NCBI RefSeq assembly: GCF_001592365.1
Contig: NZ_BCWU01000006.1
Location: 62,001 to 126,000, forward strand
DNA from: Gordonia hydrophobica NBRC 16057
Lineage (GTDB): Bacteria > Actinomycetota > Actinomycetes > Mycobacteriales > Mycobacteriaceae
Length of the DNA stretch: 64,000 bases
Direction of reading: 5' to 3'
Of the stretch, positions 1 to 6,264 are shown in pieces; positions within the stretch are counted from its first letter, which is position 1; each line of letters opens with the position of its first letter. Both the position numbers and the translations under genes were made by a program. Below the pieces are notes generated by a model. It searched no databases, was not told the origin of the DNA, and worked only from the letters and a program-made list of their open reading frames with translations.

Positions 1-68
1 TCATCGAGCACGGGACGGCGGAGGAGTTGCTCGCGGCGGGAGGCGAGTTCGCGCGGCTGTACGGCTGA
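1..68 (+). CDS. ABC exporter ATPase, C-terminal end (partial)
   Basis: Reading frame 3 ends with TGA at 66-68 and encodes about 21 residues containing HGTAEELLAAGGEFARLYG. This is the standard end of ABC-type exporter nucleotide-binding domains, which close with G-T/H-x-E-E-L-L-A-x-G-G-x-Y/F-A-x-L-Y after the H-loop. Only the tail lies in the window, so neither the membrane domain nor the substrate can be judged. Seen: the tail motif and stop. Inferred: a fused permease-ATPase of the multidrug/lipid exporter type. Confidence 0.6.
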   Translation, partial: IEHGTAEELLAAGGEFARLYG

Positions 69-252
69 ATGGTGTGCGCAAGTGGACGGTTTTCCGATCG
101 AAGTGTCCTCCGTTCAGGTCAATATCTGGCTGTGGGGTGTGTCAAATCGTGTCGTGGAATGAAATTCCCATCACGGTCATGACACGATATAGCGGCAATC
201 ACCGCAGGCCATCCGGAGGCGGCGGGATCCTCTTTCAACGAAAGAAGGCCAC

Positions 253-396
253 ATGGCAAACATCGACCTCAGCGGACTCGACGCGCTGATCAAGTTCGGC
301 AACGTGCAGGGATCATCCATCGGCCTCGGCGGCTCGACCGGCAACGGTGGCGGCGCTGGCGACAGCACCGGTGGCGGCACTTCGTTCGGAAGCTGA
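253..396 (+). CDS. Small Gly/Ser-rich peptide, 47 aa, unknown function
   Basis: An ATG preceded by the purine-rich stretch AAAGAAGG opens a 47-codon frame: a 20-residue start MANIDLSGLDALIKFGNVQG followed by a Gly/Ser/Thr/Asn tail ending FGS. There is no classical signal peptide, Cys or membrane helix; residues 5-15 could form a short amphipathic helix. It lies 89 nt upstream of a mycolyltransferase gene, with a hairpin between. Corynebacterial PorA and PorH are also signal-less peptides of about 45-57 residues and are O-mycoloylated by a mycolyltransferase, so a mycomembrane role is a hypothesis only. No sequence similarity to those peptides is evident by eye. It is too short for a firm call, although the ribosome-binding site supports translation. 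Confidence 0.5.
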   Translation: MANIDLSGLDALIKFGNVQGSSIGLGGSTGNGGGAGDSTGGGTSFGS

Positions 397-416
397 TAAC
401 TGTCTCTCCTCATGCC

Positions 417-444
417 GCCCCGCCGGTCGAATGACTGGCGGGGC
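417..444 (+). terminator. Hairpin after the small-peptide gene
   Basis: A 12-bp stem with one G-T mismatch and a GAAT loop, without a T-tract. It lies between the small peptide and the mycolyltransferase and could end or attenuate transcription between them. Confidence 0.5.
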
Positions 445-485
445 TGCATGCCGTCCCGCCGCCTCTGATCAGAATTGATGACATC

Positions 486-1490
486 GTGACTCCTTGGTAC
501 CGCCGACTCACTACCGCCGCCGTCCTGTCCGTCGCTTCGGCAGGCGTACTCCTCGCCTCCACCCTGGTCCCGACCGACGCCGTCGCCGCGCCGTCCAGCA
601 CCGTCGTCTCGTCAACACCGACCGGGCCGCAGTCCGCAGACGTCGTCGTGCATTCCGCTTCGATGAACCGAGACATTCCGTTGAGTGTCCTGATGCCGAA
701 GGATCGATCCAAGCCGGCGGGTGTCCTGTACCTACTCAATGGCGCGGGCGGCGGTGAAGACTCGGCCTCGTGGCAGGTCAAGACGGACATCGCGTCGTTC
801 TTCGCCAATAAGAACGTGTACGTCATCACCCCGATGCAGGGCGCCTTCACCTACTACACCGACTGGGAGAAGCCGGACGAGAAGCTCGGTGTCAACAAGT
901 GGTCGACATTCCTGGGCAAGGAACTCCCGCAGGTCGTTGACGCTACTTACAATACGAACGGCAAGAACTCGATCGCAGGCATCTCGTCGTCCGCCACCTC
1001 GGTCTTGAATCTCGCCATCGAACACCGCGGTCTCTACAAGTCGGTCGCCGGCTACAGCGGATGCGCCAGTACGTCGACCGACATGGGCATTCTCTATATC
1101 CGCATGGTGGTCGAGAGTCGTGGCGGCGCCGATCCGGAGAACATGTGGGGCCCCTACGAGGGTGCCGGCTGGAAGAAGCACGACCCGATTCTCAACGCAT
1201 CGAAGTTGCGCGGTGTCTCGCTCTATCTCAGCGCTGCCACCGGGCTCCCAGGCAAGTACGACACCTCCGCGTACGTGCCTGACCCCTCGGTTCTAGCCGA
1301 CCAGATCGCCGTTGGCGGCTCGATCGAAGCGGCAACCCGCGTATGCACCGAGATGCTGGCCTCCAAGCTGTCCGACCTGCGCATCCCGGCGACCGTCGAC
1401 CGACCGGCAGCGGGCTCGCACTCGTGGCGTTATTGGGAAGATCAGCTCCACAAGTCCTGGCCGCAGTTGGCACGCAGCATCGGCGCATGA
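486..1490 (+). CDS. Antigen-85-type mycolyltransferase (esterase D family)
   Basis: A 334-residue secreted alpha/beta hydrolase. Residues 1-35 form a Sec signal peptide with a hydrophobic core (AAVLSVASAGVLLAS) and a VAAPSS cleavage area. The family landmarks are LLNGAGGGEDSASW (oxyanion loop), TYYTDWEKP (compare FYTDWY in antigen 85), the nucleophile elbow GISSSATS, and SHSWRYWEDQL carrying the catalytic His, matching HSWEYW in Ag85. Such enzymes move mycolic acids between trehalose monomycolate and arabinogalactan, trehalose or, in corynebacteria, small proteins. The start is GTG at 486; no strong ribosome-binding site is seen. The stop overlaps the next gene by ATGA, so the two are probably co-translated. 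The acceptor substrate cannot be told from sequence. Confidence 0.88.
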   Translation: MTPWYRRLTTAAVLSVASAGVLLASTLVPTDAVAAPSSTVVSSTPTGPQSADVVVHSASMNRDIPLSVLMPKDRSKPAGVLYLLNGAGGGEDSASWQVKTDIASFFANKNVYVITPMQGAFTYYTDWEKPDEKLGVNKWSTFLGKELPQVVDATYNTNGKNSIAGISSSATSVLNLAIEHRGLYKSVAGYSGCASTSTDMGILYIRMVVESRGGADPENMWGPYEGAGWKKHDPILNASKLRGVSLYLSAATGLPGKYDTSAYVPDPSVLADQIAVGGSIEAATRVCTEMLASKLSDLRIPATVDRPAAGSHSWRYWEDQLHKSWPQLARSIGA

Positions 1491-2107
1491 GCCACCGGCG
1501 GGACGACATCGAGATCCGCCCGCTCAAAGAGTCCGAGGTGGACTCCGCAGTCGATTTGGTTGCGGGGTCCATGTCGGAGATTCCACTGTTCGCCTGGCTG
1601 CTTGGCGCTCATATCGACGACGACGAGGTCCGTCGCTGGCTGGCATCGTTCTTCATTGCACCGCACGTCGCACGGGGTGGCGTAGAGGCAGCGGTACCTC
1701 CCACCGGGCCGGTTGGTGGAATCCTCATCTGGCTTACTCCCGACAGAGCTGATGCACCGCTGCCGCCGTCAATCCAAGCACTTTCAGCACGAATCCTGAC
1801 GTCCAGAACGGATATTGTTGACCGTCTCAAGACGCTGCGAGCAGTGCTTGCTGACGAACGACGCCCAGGAGACTACGTCGACGTTCTACTCAGCGTTGTA
1901 GCACCCGAGTTTCGCGGCATCGGAGTGCCTGGCCGCCTCGTCATGCGCGCACGGACGGCCGCGGCAGACGCCGGTCTCGGAATCACTCTGAGCACCACAG
2001 ACGCAGCCCTCGGCGAGGCTTACGAACGCACTCACGGTGCAGTCTTGCAGAAGGCGTATCCCATAGGACCGCTGACCAACTACTCGTATCTCATCTCACC
2101 GGAATAG
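1487..2107 (+). CDS. GNAT family N-acetyltransferase
   Basis: The frame stays open from 1343, but the ATG at 1487 overlaps the upstream stop (ATGA) and opens directly into the first GNAT strand (DDIEIRPLKESEVDSAVDLV). The 206-residue protein has the acetyl-CoA-binding motif A as VVAPEFRGIGVPGRLVMRA, near residues 142-160, and the usual C-terminal Y-E-R-T-H-G-A turn. The substrate is unknown. Translational coupling to the mycolyltransferase suggests the two are expressed together. Confidence 0.8.
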   Translation: MSHRRDDIEIRPLKESEVDSAVDLVAGSMSEIPLFAWLLGAHIDDDEVRRWLASFFIAPHVARGGVEAAVPPTGPVGGILIWLTPDRADAPLPPSIQALSARILTSRTDIVDRLKTLRAVLADERRPGDYVDVLLSVVAPEFRGIGVPGRLVMRARTAAADAGLGITLSTTDAALGEAYERTHGAVLQKAYPIGPLTNYSYLISPE

Positions 2108-2465
2108 ACGCCTCCTCACAAGGCCAGGGAGGCCACGAAGCCCTGAGTCCACCACGCTACGGAGCAGCCACCTGGCGATCCGTGGTGGCGTCACGCGCAC
2201 CTCATCCTCGGATCGGGGGCACGACCTACACAGGCCCTCCGACTCCCGACGCTGGATCGGTCGCCGCGGGCGGCGCTGGCAGTTGAACACCGTGCCGTGG
2301 GCGACAAGAACAGTCACCTCACCGTGGTGGAGTATGGCCCGCCCGTCGGGACGCACTGGTGACTGGCGATCACGATGTCGAATGGCGGTGCTCCCTGAGC
2401 CCGGATAGTCGATCGGCCGCCGGGAAGTCCGACCAAGTAGTCACGCGCAAAGCCTGCAGAAAGTG
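2108..2465. other. Intergenic region with no recognised gene
   Basis: About 360 bases between the GNAT gene and the tRNA-Val terminator. Open frames exist on the minus strand, but none has a ribosome-binding site, a recognisable motif or convincing codon choice. I see no tRNA, repeat or clear promoter here. Confidence 0.5.
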
Positions 2466-2493
2466 AAAAGCCCGCAGTCGACTGCGGGCTTTT
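2466..2493 (-). terminator. Intrinsic terminator after tRNA-Val(CAC)
   Basis: A perfect palindrome: AAAAGCCCGCAG, a short central turn, then CTGCGGGCTTTT. The flanking A and T runs make it functional in both directions. It sits six bases beyond the 3' end of the minus-strand tRNA. Confidence 0.85.
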
Positions 2494-2498
2494 CTTTG

Positions 2499-2570
2499 TG
2501 GTCCCGGCTGGGATCGAACCAGCGACCTTCCCGGTGTGAACGGGACGCTCTTCCACTGAGCCACGGGACC
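2499..2570 (-). tRNA. tRNA-Val (anticodon CAC)
   Basis: On the minus strand a complete cloverleaf: acceptor GGTCCCG/CGGGACC, a D-arm with GCTCAGTGGAAGAGC, anticodon arm TCCCG-TTCACAC-CGGGA giving anticodon CAC (GTG codons), and T-loop GTTCGATCC. The discriminator is A; CCA is not encoded. A promoter upstream and a terminator downstream make it a single-gene unit. Confidence 0.95.
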
Positions 2571-2618
2571 GTATGAGATTGTTTGCGCGGCAGAACGACT
2601 GCTCTCGCACGAGAAGTC

Positions 2619-2648
2619 AGAGTACACACTCCCCCTCGGCGAAACCAA
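2619..2648 (-). promoter_or_regulatory. Promoter of tRNA-Val(CAC)
   Basis: Minus strand: TTGGTT, an 18-base spacer, then TACTCT, about 50 bases before the tRNA. It agrees with SigA-type -35/-10 elements. Confidence 0.5.
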
Positions 2649-2776
2649 ATCACCTCACACGCGACGATTCGCTCACCCCCGTCGGCCTCGTGCCTCAGCG
2701 AATTGGCCCGACCACCCAAGCTGCCGACCATCTACGCAGGCGAACTTACATCGATGTAAGTCGCTCACCTGCCGAT

Positions 2777-2806
2777 TTGTGTTCTGCACGGCCACCCCGC
2801 TAATGT
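2777..2806 (+). promoter_or_regulatory. Promoter of first tRNA Gly-Cys-Val cluster
   Basis: TTGTGT, an 18-base spacer, then TAATGT, about 45 bases before tRNA-Gly. The second cluster has the same arrangement (TTGCAT-18-TAGTGT), which supports both. Confidence 0.6.
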
Positions 2807-2849
2807 TCTTCTCGCTGGAGAGCGAAGCCCACAAGGCTGCTCACAGCAC

Positions 2850-2922
2850 GCGGATGTAGCGCAGCTGGTAGCGCATCACCTTGCCAAGGTGAGGGTCGCG
2901 GGTTCGAATCCCGTCATCCGCT
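2850..2922 (+). tRNA. tRNA-Gly (GCC), copy 1
   Basis: Acceptor GCGGATG/CATCCGC, anticodon arm TCACC-TTGCCAA-GGTGA with anticodon GCC, T-loop GGTTCGAATCC, discriminator T. CCA is not encoded. First gene of the first three-tRNA unit. Confidence 0.96.
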
Positions 2923-2936
2923 CTGTCAACACTCCC

Positions 2937-3007
2937 GGTGGCGTGGCCGAGTGGTGAGGCAACGGCCTGCAAAGCCGTGCACACGGGTTCGATTCCCGTC
3001 GCCACCT
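2937..3007 (+). tRNA. tRNA-Cys (GCA), copy 1
   Basis: Acceptor GGTGGCG/CGCCACC, anticodon arm ACGGC-CTGCAAA-GCCGT with anticodon GCA, discriminator T (as expected for Cys), followed by an encoded CCA at 3008-3010. Confidence 0.96.
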
Positions 3008-3034
3008 CCACCGCAGTTCAACAACTCGATACTT

Positions 3035-3106
3035 GCGCGATTAGCTCAGTGGGAGAGCGCTTCCCTGACACGGAAGAGGTCACAAGTTCAATCCTTGTAT
3101 CGCGCA
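3035..3106 (+). tRNA. tRNA-Val (GAC), copy 1
   Basis: Acceptor GCGCGAT/ATCGCGC, anticodon arm CTTCC-CTGACAC-GGAAG with anticodon GAC, discriminator A, followed by an encoded CCA at 3107-3109. Copy 2 lacks that CCA. Confidence 0.96.
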
Positions 3107-3111
3107 CCATG

Positions 3112-3152
3112 AAGCAAACCAGGCCCGGTCATCGACCGGGCCTGGTTTGCTT
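3112..3152 (+). terminator. Terminator of first tRNA cluster
   Basis: A 19-bp perfect stem (AAGCAAACCAGGCCCGGTC and its complement) around a 3-nt ATC loop, starting six bases after the tRNA-Val discriminator. There is no long T-run, but the stem is very stable. Confidence 0.85.
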
Positions 3153-3305
3153 GCACTCCCCGACCGGTCTGACGCATCGCCACAATGCACCCCGTCGGCA
3201 ACACTCGTACGCCGGCTCCCGTCATCGCCGCGCCCGCAGAATCCCTCGAATTCAGCGAAAAACTGCACGTCGCAACGGGTTTCTGAACGCACGGCAAACC
3301 CCAGT

Positions 3306-3335
3306 TTGCATTTACTCTTCGCTGGACGCTAGTGT
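3306..3335 (+). promoter_or_regulatory. Promoter of second tRNA cluster
   Basis: TTGCAT, an 18-base spacer, then TAGTGT. The following leader (GCCGGTGAGCGAC...CACAAGACG) resembles that of copy 1, so the duplication included regulatory DNA. Confidence 0.6.
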
Positions 3336-3384
3336 TTGTTGTCGCCGGTGAGCGACAGCGTCCACAAGACGCGTTCACCGGCAT

Positions 3385-3457
3385 GCGGATGTAGCGCAGC
3401 TGGTAGCGCATCACCTTGCCAAGGTGAGGGTCGCGGGTTCGAATCCCGTCATCCGCT
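3385..3457 (+). tRNA. tRNA-Gly (GCC), copy 2
   Basis: Identical to the copy at 2850-2922 through the whole cloverleaf; anticodon GCC. Confidence 0.96.
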
Positions 3458-3468
3458 CGGAAAACCCC

Positions 3469-3539
3469 GGTGGCGTGGCCGAGTGGTGAGGCAACGGCCT
3501 GCAAAGCCGTGCACACGGGTTCGATTCCCGTCGCCACCT
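3469..3539 (+). tRNA. tRNA-Cys (GCA), copy 2
   Basis: Identical cloverleaf to the copy at 2937-3007, again followed by an encoded CCA (3540-3542). The gap from tRNA-Gly is 11 nt here and 14 nt in copy 1. Confidence 0.96.
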
Positions 3540-3562
3540 CCACTTCACACAATCAAATACTC

Positions 3563-3634
3563 GCGCGATTAGCTCAGTGGGAGAGCGCTTCCCTGACACG
3601 GAAGAGGTCACAAGTTCAATCCTTGTATCGCGCA
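3563..3634 (+). tRNA. tRNA-Val (GAC), copy 2
   Basis: Identical cloverleaf to the copy at 3035-3106, but the bases after the discriminator read CAG rather than CCA. Confidence 0.96.
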
Positions 3635-3641
3635 CAGAGAT

Positions 3642-3678
3642 GAAGCCCGCCGATTGTCCGGCGGGCTTCGTCGTTTTG
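3642..3678 (+). terminator. Terminator of second tRNA cluster
   Basis: Stem GAAGCCCGCCG/CGGCGGGCTTC with a 6-nt loop, then GTCGTTTTG. Its sequence is unrelated to the terminator of copy 1, so the duplicated segment ends at the last tRNA. Confidence 0.85.
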
Positions 3679-3770
3679 TTGTCGATCCGTTCGTACTCGC
3701 GCCGTTGGTCCGTCTAGATGACATGACGCTCCCCATGCCGAGGCCCGCTGCGCATGGCAGGATTGTCGAC

Positions 3771-4610
3771 GTGCCAAGCCTCGCGATGCTTTTCCAGAGC
3801 CACCTCGACCCCACGATCGACGGCGACCGACTCCTCGCCCAGATCCTGAACGACTTTCCGGACGTGGATTCCTCGCTCCTGAAGCTCGAGCGGCCGACGG
3901 CTCCCGACGCTCCCCTGTCCTTCTCTTACGGCGACCAGATGATCGTTCTCATGCCGGTCGCCGCGCAGGTGGGCGACGATCTCAACGAGATCGCCGCGCA
4001 CAGCCGGCTCTGGCCCAACGAAGTCCCCGCACCGTCCGACTACCGCGCGCACACCATCGTGACCGTGCTCCGCCCGAATGCGGCGCCGTCGCACGTCGCC
4101 TCGATCGCCGACGCCATCCTGCTCTCGAAGGTGATCGCGTCGGCCGTGGCCCTGTCCGACACCATCGTCGCCGTCTACTTCGGCAGCGCGAACCACGTCA
4201 TCCTGCCGGCGATCTTCCGCGATCTGGCCCTTGAGACGCTCCCCAACCCGATTCTGCCCGCGTGGGTGGCGCTGAACGTCGCTCCGCGCCCCGACGGGGT
4301 CATGACGGGCCACACCCGGGGGCTCGACATGCTCAACCTCATGGACGTCGAGATCGCCGAGTCCCAGGAGTCCGCCGAGGACACGTTCACCAGGATCGTC
4401 AATACGGCCATCTACCAGATCGAGAACGGTCCCATCGTCGGCGACGGCGACACGATCGGCGAGACCAACGCCGCGGACGTGGTCGCCCGGCATGCGCCGT
4501 CGCAGGTCGACGAGGACAAGATCGTCTTGGCACTGGAATTCATCGGCGCCGGAAACGCACCGGTCGGCGGTCAGCAGAAGAAGCGCCGCTGGTTCGGTCG
4601 CAAGCGCTGA
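3771..4610 (+). CDS. DUF4261 domain protein, paralogue 1
   Basis: The frame opens upstream at 3654 inside the tRNA terminator, and an ATG exists at 3723. I chose GTG 3771 because it has a GCAGGA ribosome-binding site and begins PSLAMLF, matching the first residues (MPLLVSLF) of the paralogue at 4636-5517. The 279-residue cytosolic protein has a central region SDTIVAVYFGSANHVILP, typical of DUF4261, and a basic tail (QKKRRWFGRKR). The function of DUF4261 is not established. The gene is convergent with its paralogue with 25 nt between the stops. Confidence 0.7.
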   Translation: MPSLAMLFQSHLDPTIDGDRLLAQILNDFPDVDSSLLKLERPTAPDAPLSFSYGDQMIVLMPVAAQVGDDLNEIAAHSRLWPNEVPAPSDYRAHTIVTVLRPNAAPSHVASIADAILLSKVIASAVALSDTIVAVYFGSANHVILPAIFRDLALETLPNPILPAWVALNVAPRPDGVMTGHTRGLDMLNLMDVEIAESQESAEDTFTRIVNTAIYQIENGPIVGDGDTIGETNAADVVARHAPSQVDEDKIVLALEFIGAGNAPVGGQQKKRRWFGRKR

Positions 4611-4635
4611 CGCTGGGCCGGCTGTCACGCGGCCG

Positions 4636-5517
4636 TCAGCGCCGACGATTCTTCCGTTGGGCAGCTCGGCGCTGTGCACGGTTCGCCAGGACCGGCGGGG
4701 ACAGTATGAGCACCCACTGCTCCGGGTCGTACTTCGACGGCTCGATGCCCGCGCTGAAATCACCGTAGTCGCTCTCGATGACCATGCCGTCGTCGATGAC
4801 CGGGCCTTCCCGATATTGCAGGACCGCGGTGTCGGCGAGCACGCGAACCACGGCTTCGCCGGGCGTCCGGCTCTCGGGGATCTCGATGTCGTAGAGGCCG
4901 AGGTCGGACATCCCGAACGTCTCGCCGGACGTGACGCCGCTCTCGTCGGCGACGAGGAAGTCGACCCACATCGTCAGCGGCAGCCCCGGCGCAGCGTCTA
5001 ACGCGGACTGCCGATACACCTGCGGCGGTACCAGCATGTCGGACGGGTGAGCGTACACCGCGGTCACCGTGTCGGTGCACGCCTGCACCGAGGCGACGAC
5101 GCGGGAGATCAGGATCGCCTCGCTGATGATGTCCCGGTCCTCGCGGAGGTAGAAGTCGTCCTCGTCGTCGCCGGCGTCGAGATTCGGCACGACGGTGGCG
5201 ACGAACGAGGTTCCGGCGAGATCAGGCAGTTCCAGGGCGTCGTCCCAGTGCGCACTCGCCTCGGCCGCCGACACGGCGTCGAACTGGTACAGCAGATCGA
5301 AGGCGGCCACGACGACGCGCGTGTCGTCGAATCGGAACCCCATCGCATCGCCACGCGTCGGTCGGCTCATCGTCTCCAGCGCCGTCTCTGGCCGGATGGT
5401 CGTGAACTCCTCGGCCAGCAACCCGCCCCAGTCCGACTGGATCTGCCCGAACACTCGGTCGACCGTCAGTTCGGGGTCGGGACGGGACGCGAACAGGGAG
5501 ACGAGCAATGGCATCAC
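4636..5517 (-). CDS. DUF4261 domain protein, paralogue 2
   Basis: A 293-residue homologue of the neighbouring convergent gene: CTDTVTAVYAHPSDMLVPP aligns with SDTIVAVYFGSANHVILP, and both end in a very basic tail (here RAQRRAAQRKNRRR). The start is GTG 5517 or the adjacent ATG 5514; an AAGGA ribosome-binding site fits either. No membrane segment, signal peptide or catalytic motif is visible. The inverted arrangement of diverged paralogues suggests an ancient local duplication. Function unknown. Confidence 0.7.
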   Translation of the reverse strand: MMPLLVSLFASRPDPELTVDRVFGQIQSDWGGLLAEEFTTIRPETALETMSRPTRGDAMGFRFDDTRVVVAAFDLLYQFDAVSAAEASAHWDDALELPDLAGTSFVATVVPNLDAGDDEDDFYLREDRDIISEAILISRVVASVQACTDTVTAVYAHPSDMLVPPQVYRQSALDAAPGLPLTMWVDFLVADESGVTSGETFGMSDLGLYDIEIPESRTPGEAVVRVLADTAVLQYREGPVIDDGMVIESDYGDFSAGIEPSKYDPEQWVLILSPPVLANRAQRRAAQRKNRRR

Positions 5518-5614
5518 GACGACGATCCTTCGGTAGGTCCCATTTCCCTGCCGAGAGTACGCAGGGCCCTTGCGACGGCCGAGTGCCGTCTCCTGGAATC
5601 ATGGAGAGGTGACC

Positions 5615-6211
5615 GTGACTCCTGACTCCACCATTGTCGTCGAGACCGTGACGGACCCGTCGCTGGCCGAGGCCGTCGCCGACGTCGCAGCGATCACCTT
5701 TCCCCTTGCGTGCCCACCGCACTCGACGCCGGAGAACATCGCCGCGCACATCGCCCAGCAGTTGTCGGCTGAGCGGTTCGCGGAGTACATCACGGATCCG
5801 GTGAAGCAGGTTCTCGTCGCCCGGACTCGGGACGCCGCGATCATCGGCTATTCCCTGCTGGCGCACGAAGTCCCGACCATCGACGCCGTCCACGCCGCGG
5901 TCCTCGCTGCGCCCGGCGGCGCCGACGCGATCGCGGCCGACACCGTCACCGAGATCTCGAAGATGTACGTACTCCCCGACCATCACGCGGCGCACAACCA
6001 GCAGCGCCCGGCGCACGTCCTCATGGCGGCGGCCATCGACGCGGCCGCCGACCGCGGCTCCACCTACATCTGGCTGGGCGTCCACTCCGGCAATGAGCGC
6101 GCCAAGAAGTACTACACGAAGATGGGGTTCACGCAGATCGGCACCAAATCGTTCAACATGAACGGCGCCATCGAGCACGACTTCGTGCTCGGCCGGTCCG
6201 TGCAGCCGTAA
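5615..6211 (+). CDS. GNAT family N-acetyltransferase (Rv2669-like)
   Basis: GTG 5615 follows a GGAGAGG ribosome-binding site with 5-nt spacing; the in-frame GTG at 5609 overlaps that site and is less likely. The 198-residue protein shows the GNAT core: ITEISKMYVLPDHH-like motif A entry, then IWLGVHSGNERAKKYYTKMGF, the classic N-E-R-A-x-x-F/Y-Y-x-K-x-G-F motif B. In M. tuberculosis a GNAT gene (Rv2669) also precedes zapE (Rv2670c). Here the 12-kb defence island separates them. The substrate is unknown. Confidence 0.82.
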   Translation: MTPDSTIVVETVTDPSLAEAVADVAAITFPLACPPHSTPENIAAHIAQQLSAERFAEYITDPVKQVLVARTRDAAIIGYSLLAHEVPTIDAVHAAVLAAPGGADAIAADTVTEISKMYVLPDHHAAHNQQRPAHVLMAAAIDAAADRGSTYIWLGVHSGNERAKKYYTKMGFTQIGTKSFNMNGAIEHDFVLGRSVQP

Positions 6212-6246
6212 GGGCAGCGGCCCGCGCGATCACGGTTGTCCGATAA

Positions 6247-6262
6247 GCACACTATGGTGTGC
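6247..6262. promoter_or_regulatory. Operator-like palindrome GCACAC-N4-GTGTGC (site 1)
   Basis: GCACACTATGGTGTGC ends two bases before the ATG of the helicase gene. The same half-sites with a different 4-base centre occur upstream of the methylase (12348) and the DUF499 gene (15209). A TATGGT at 6253-6258 inside the palindrome could be the -10 of a leaderless transcript starting at ATG 6265, in which case a bound regulator would block it. Confidence 0.7.
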
Positions 6263-6264
6263 AC

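Larger units (their letters stand above)
2777..3634 (+). repeat. Tandem duplication of a tRNA Gly-Cys-Val transcription unit
   Basis: Two units, about 2777-3106 and 3306-3634, share promoter layout, leader similarity and identical tRNA bodies. Spacers and terminators have diverged. This looks like an old duplication in which only the tRNAs are kept uniform. Confidence 0.85.

Noticed and set aside
2096-2356. Minus-strand 86-codon frame between the GNAT gene and the tRNA
   Set aside because: No ribosome-binding site, no recognised motif and it overlaps the end of the GNAT gene.
2499-3634. tRNA cluster as a phage attachment site for the defence island
   Set aside because: No integrase, no direct repeat of a tRNA 3' end on the far side of the island, and core-type genes lie between the tRNAs and the island.
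4636-5517. DUF4261 pair as part of the defence system
   Set aside because: Neither gene carries the GCACAC-N4-GTGTGC operator and a core-like GNAT gene separates them from the helicase.
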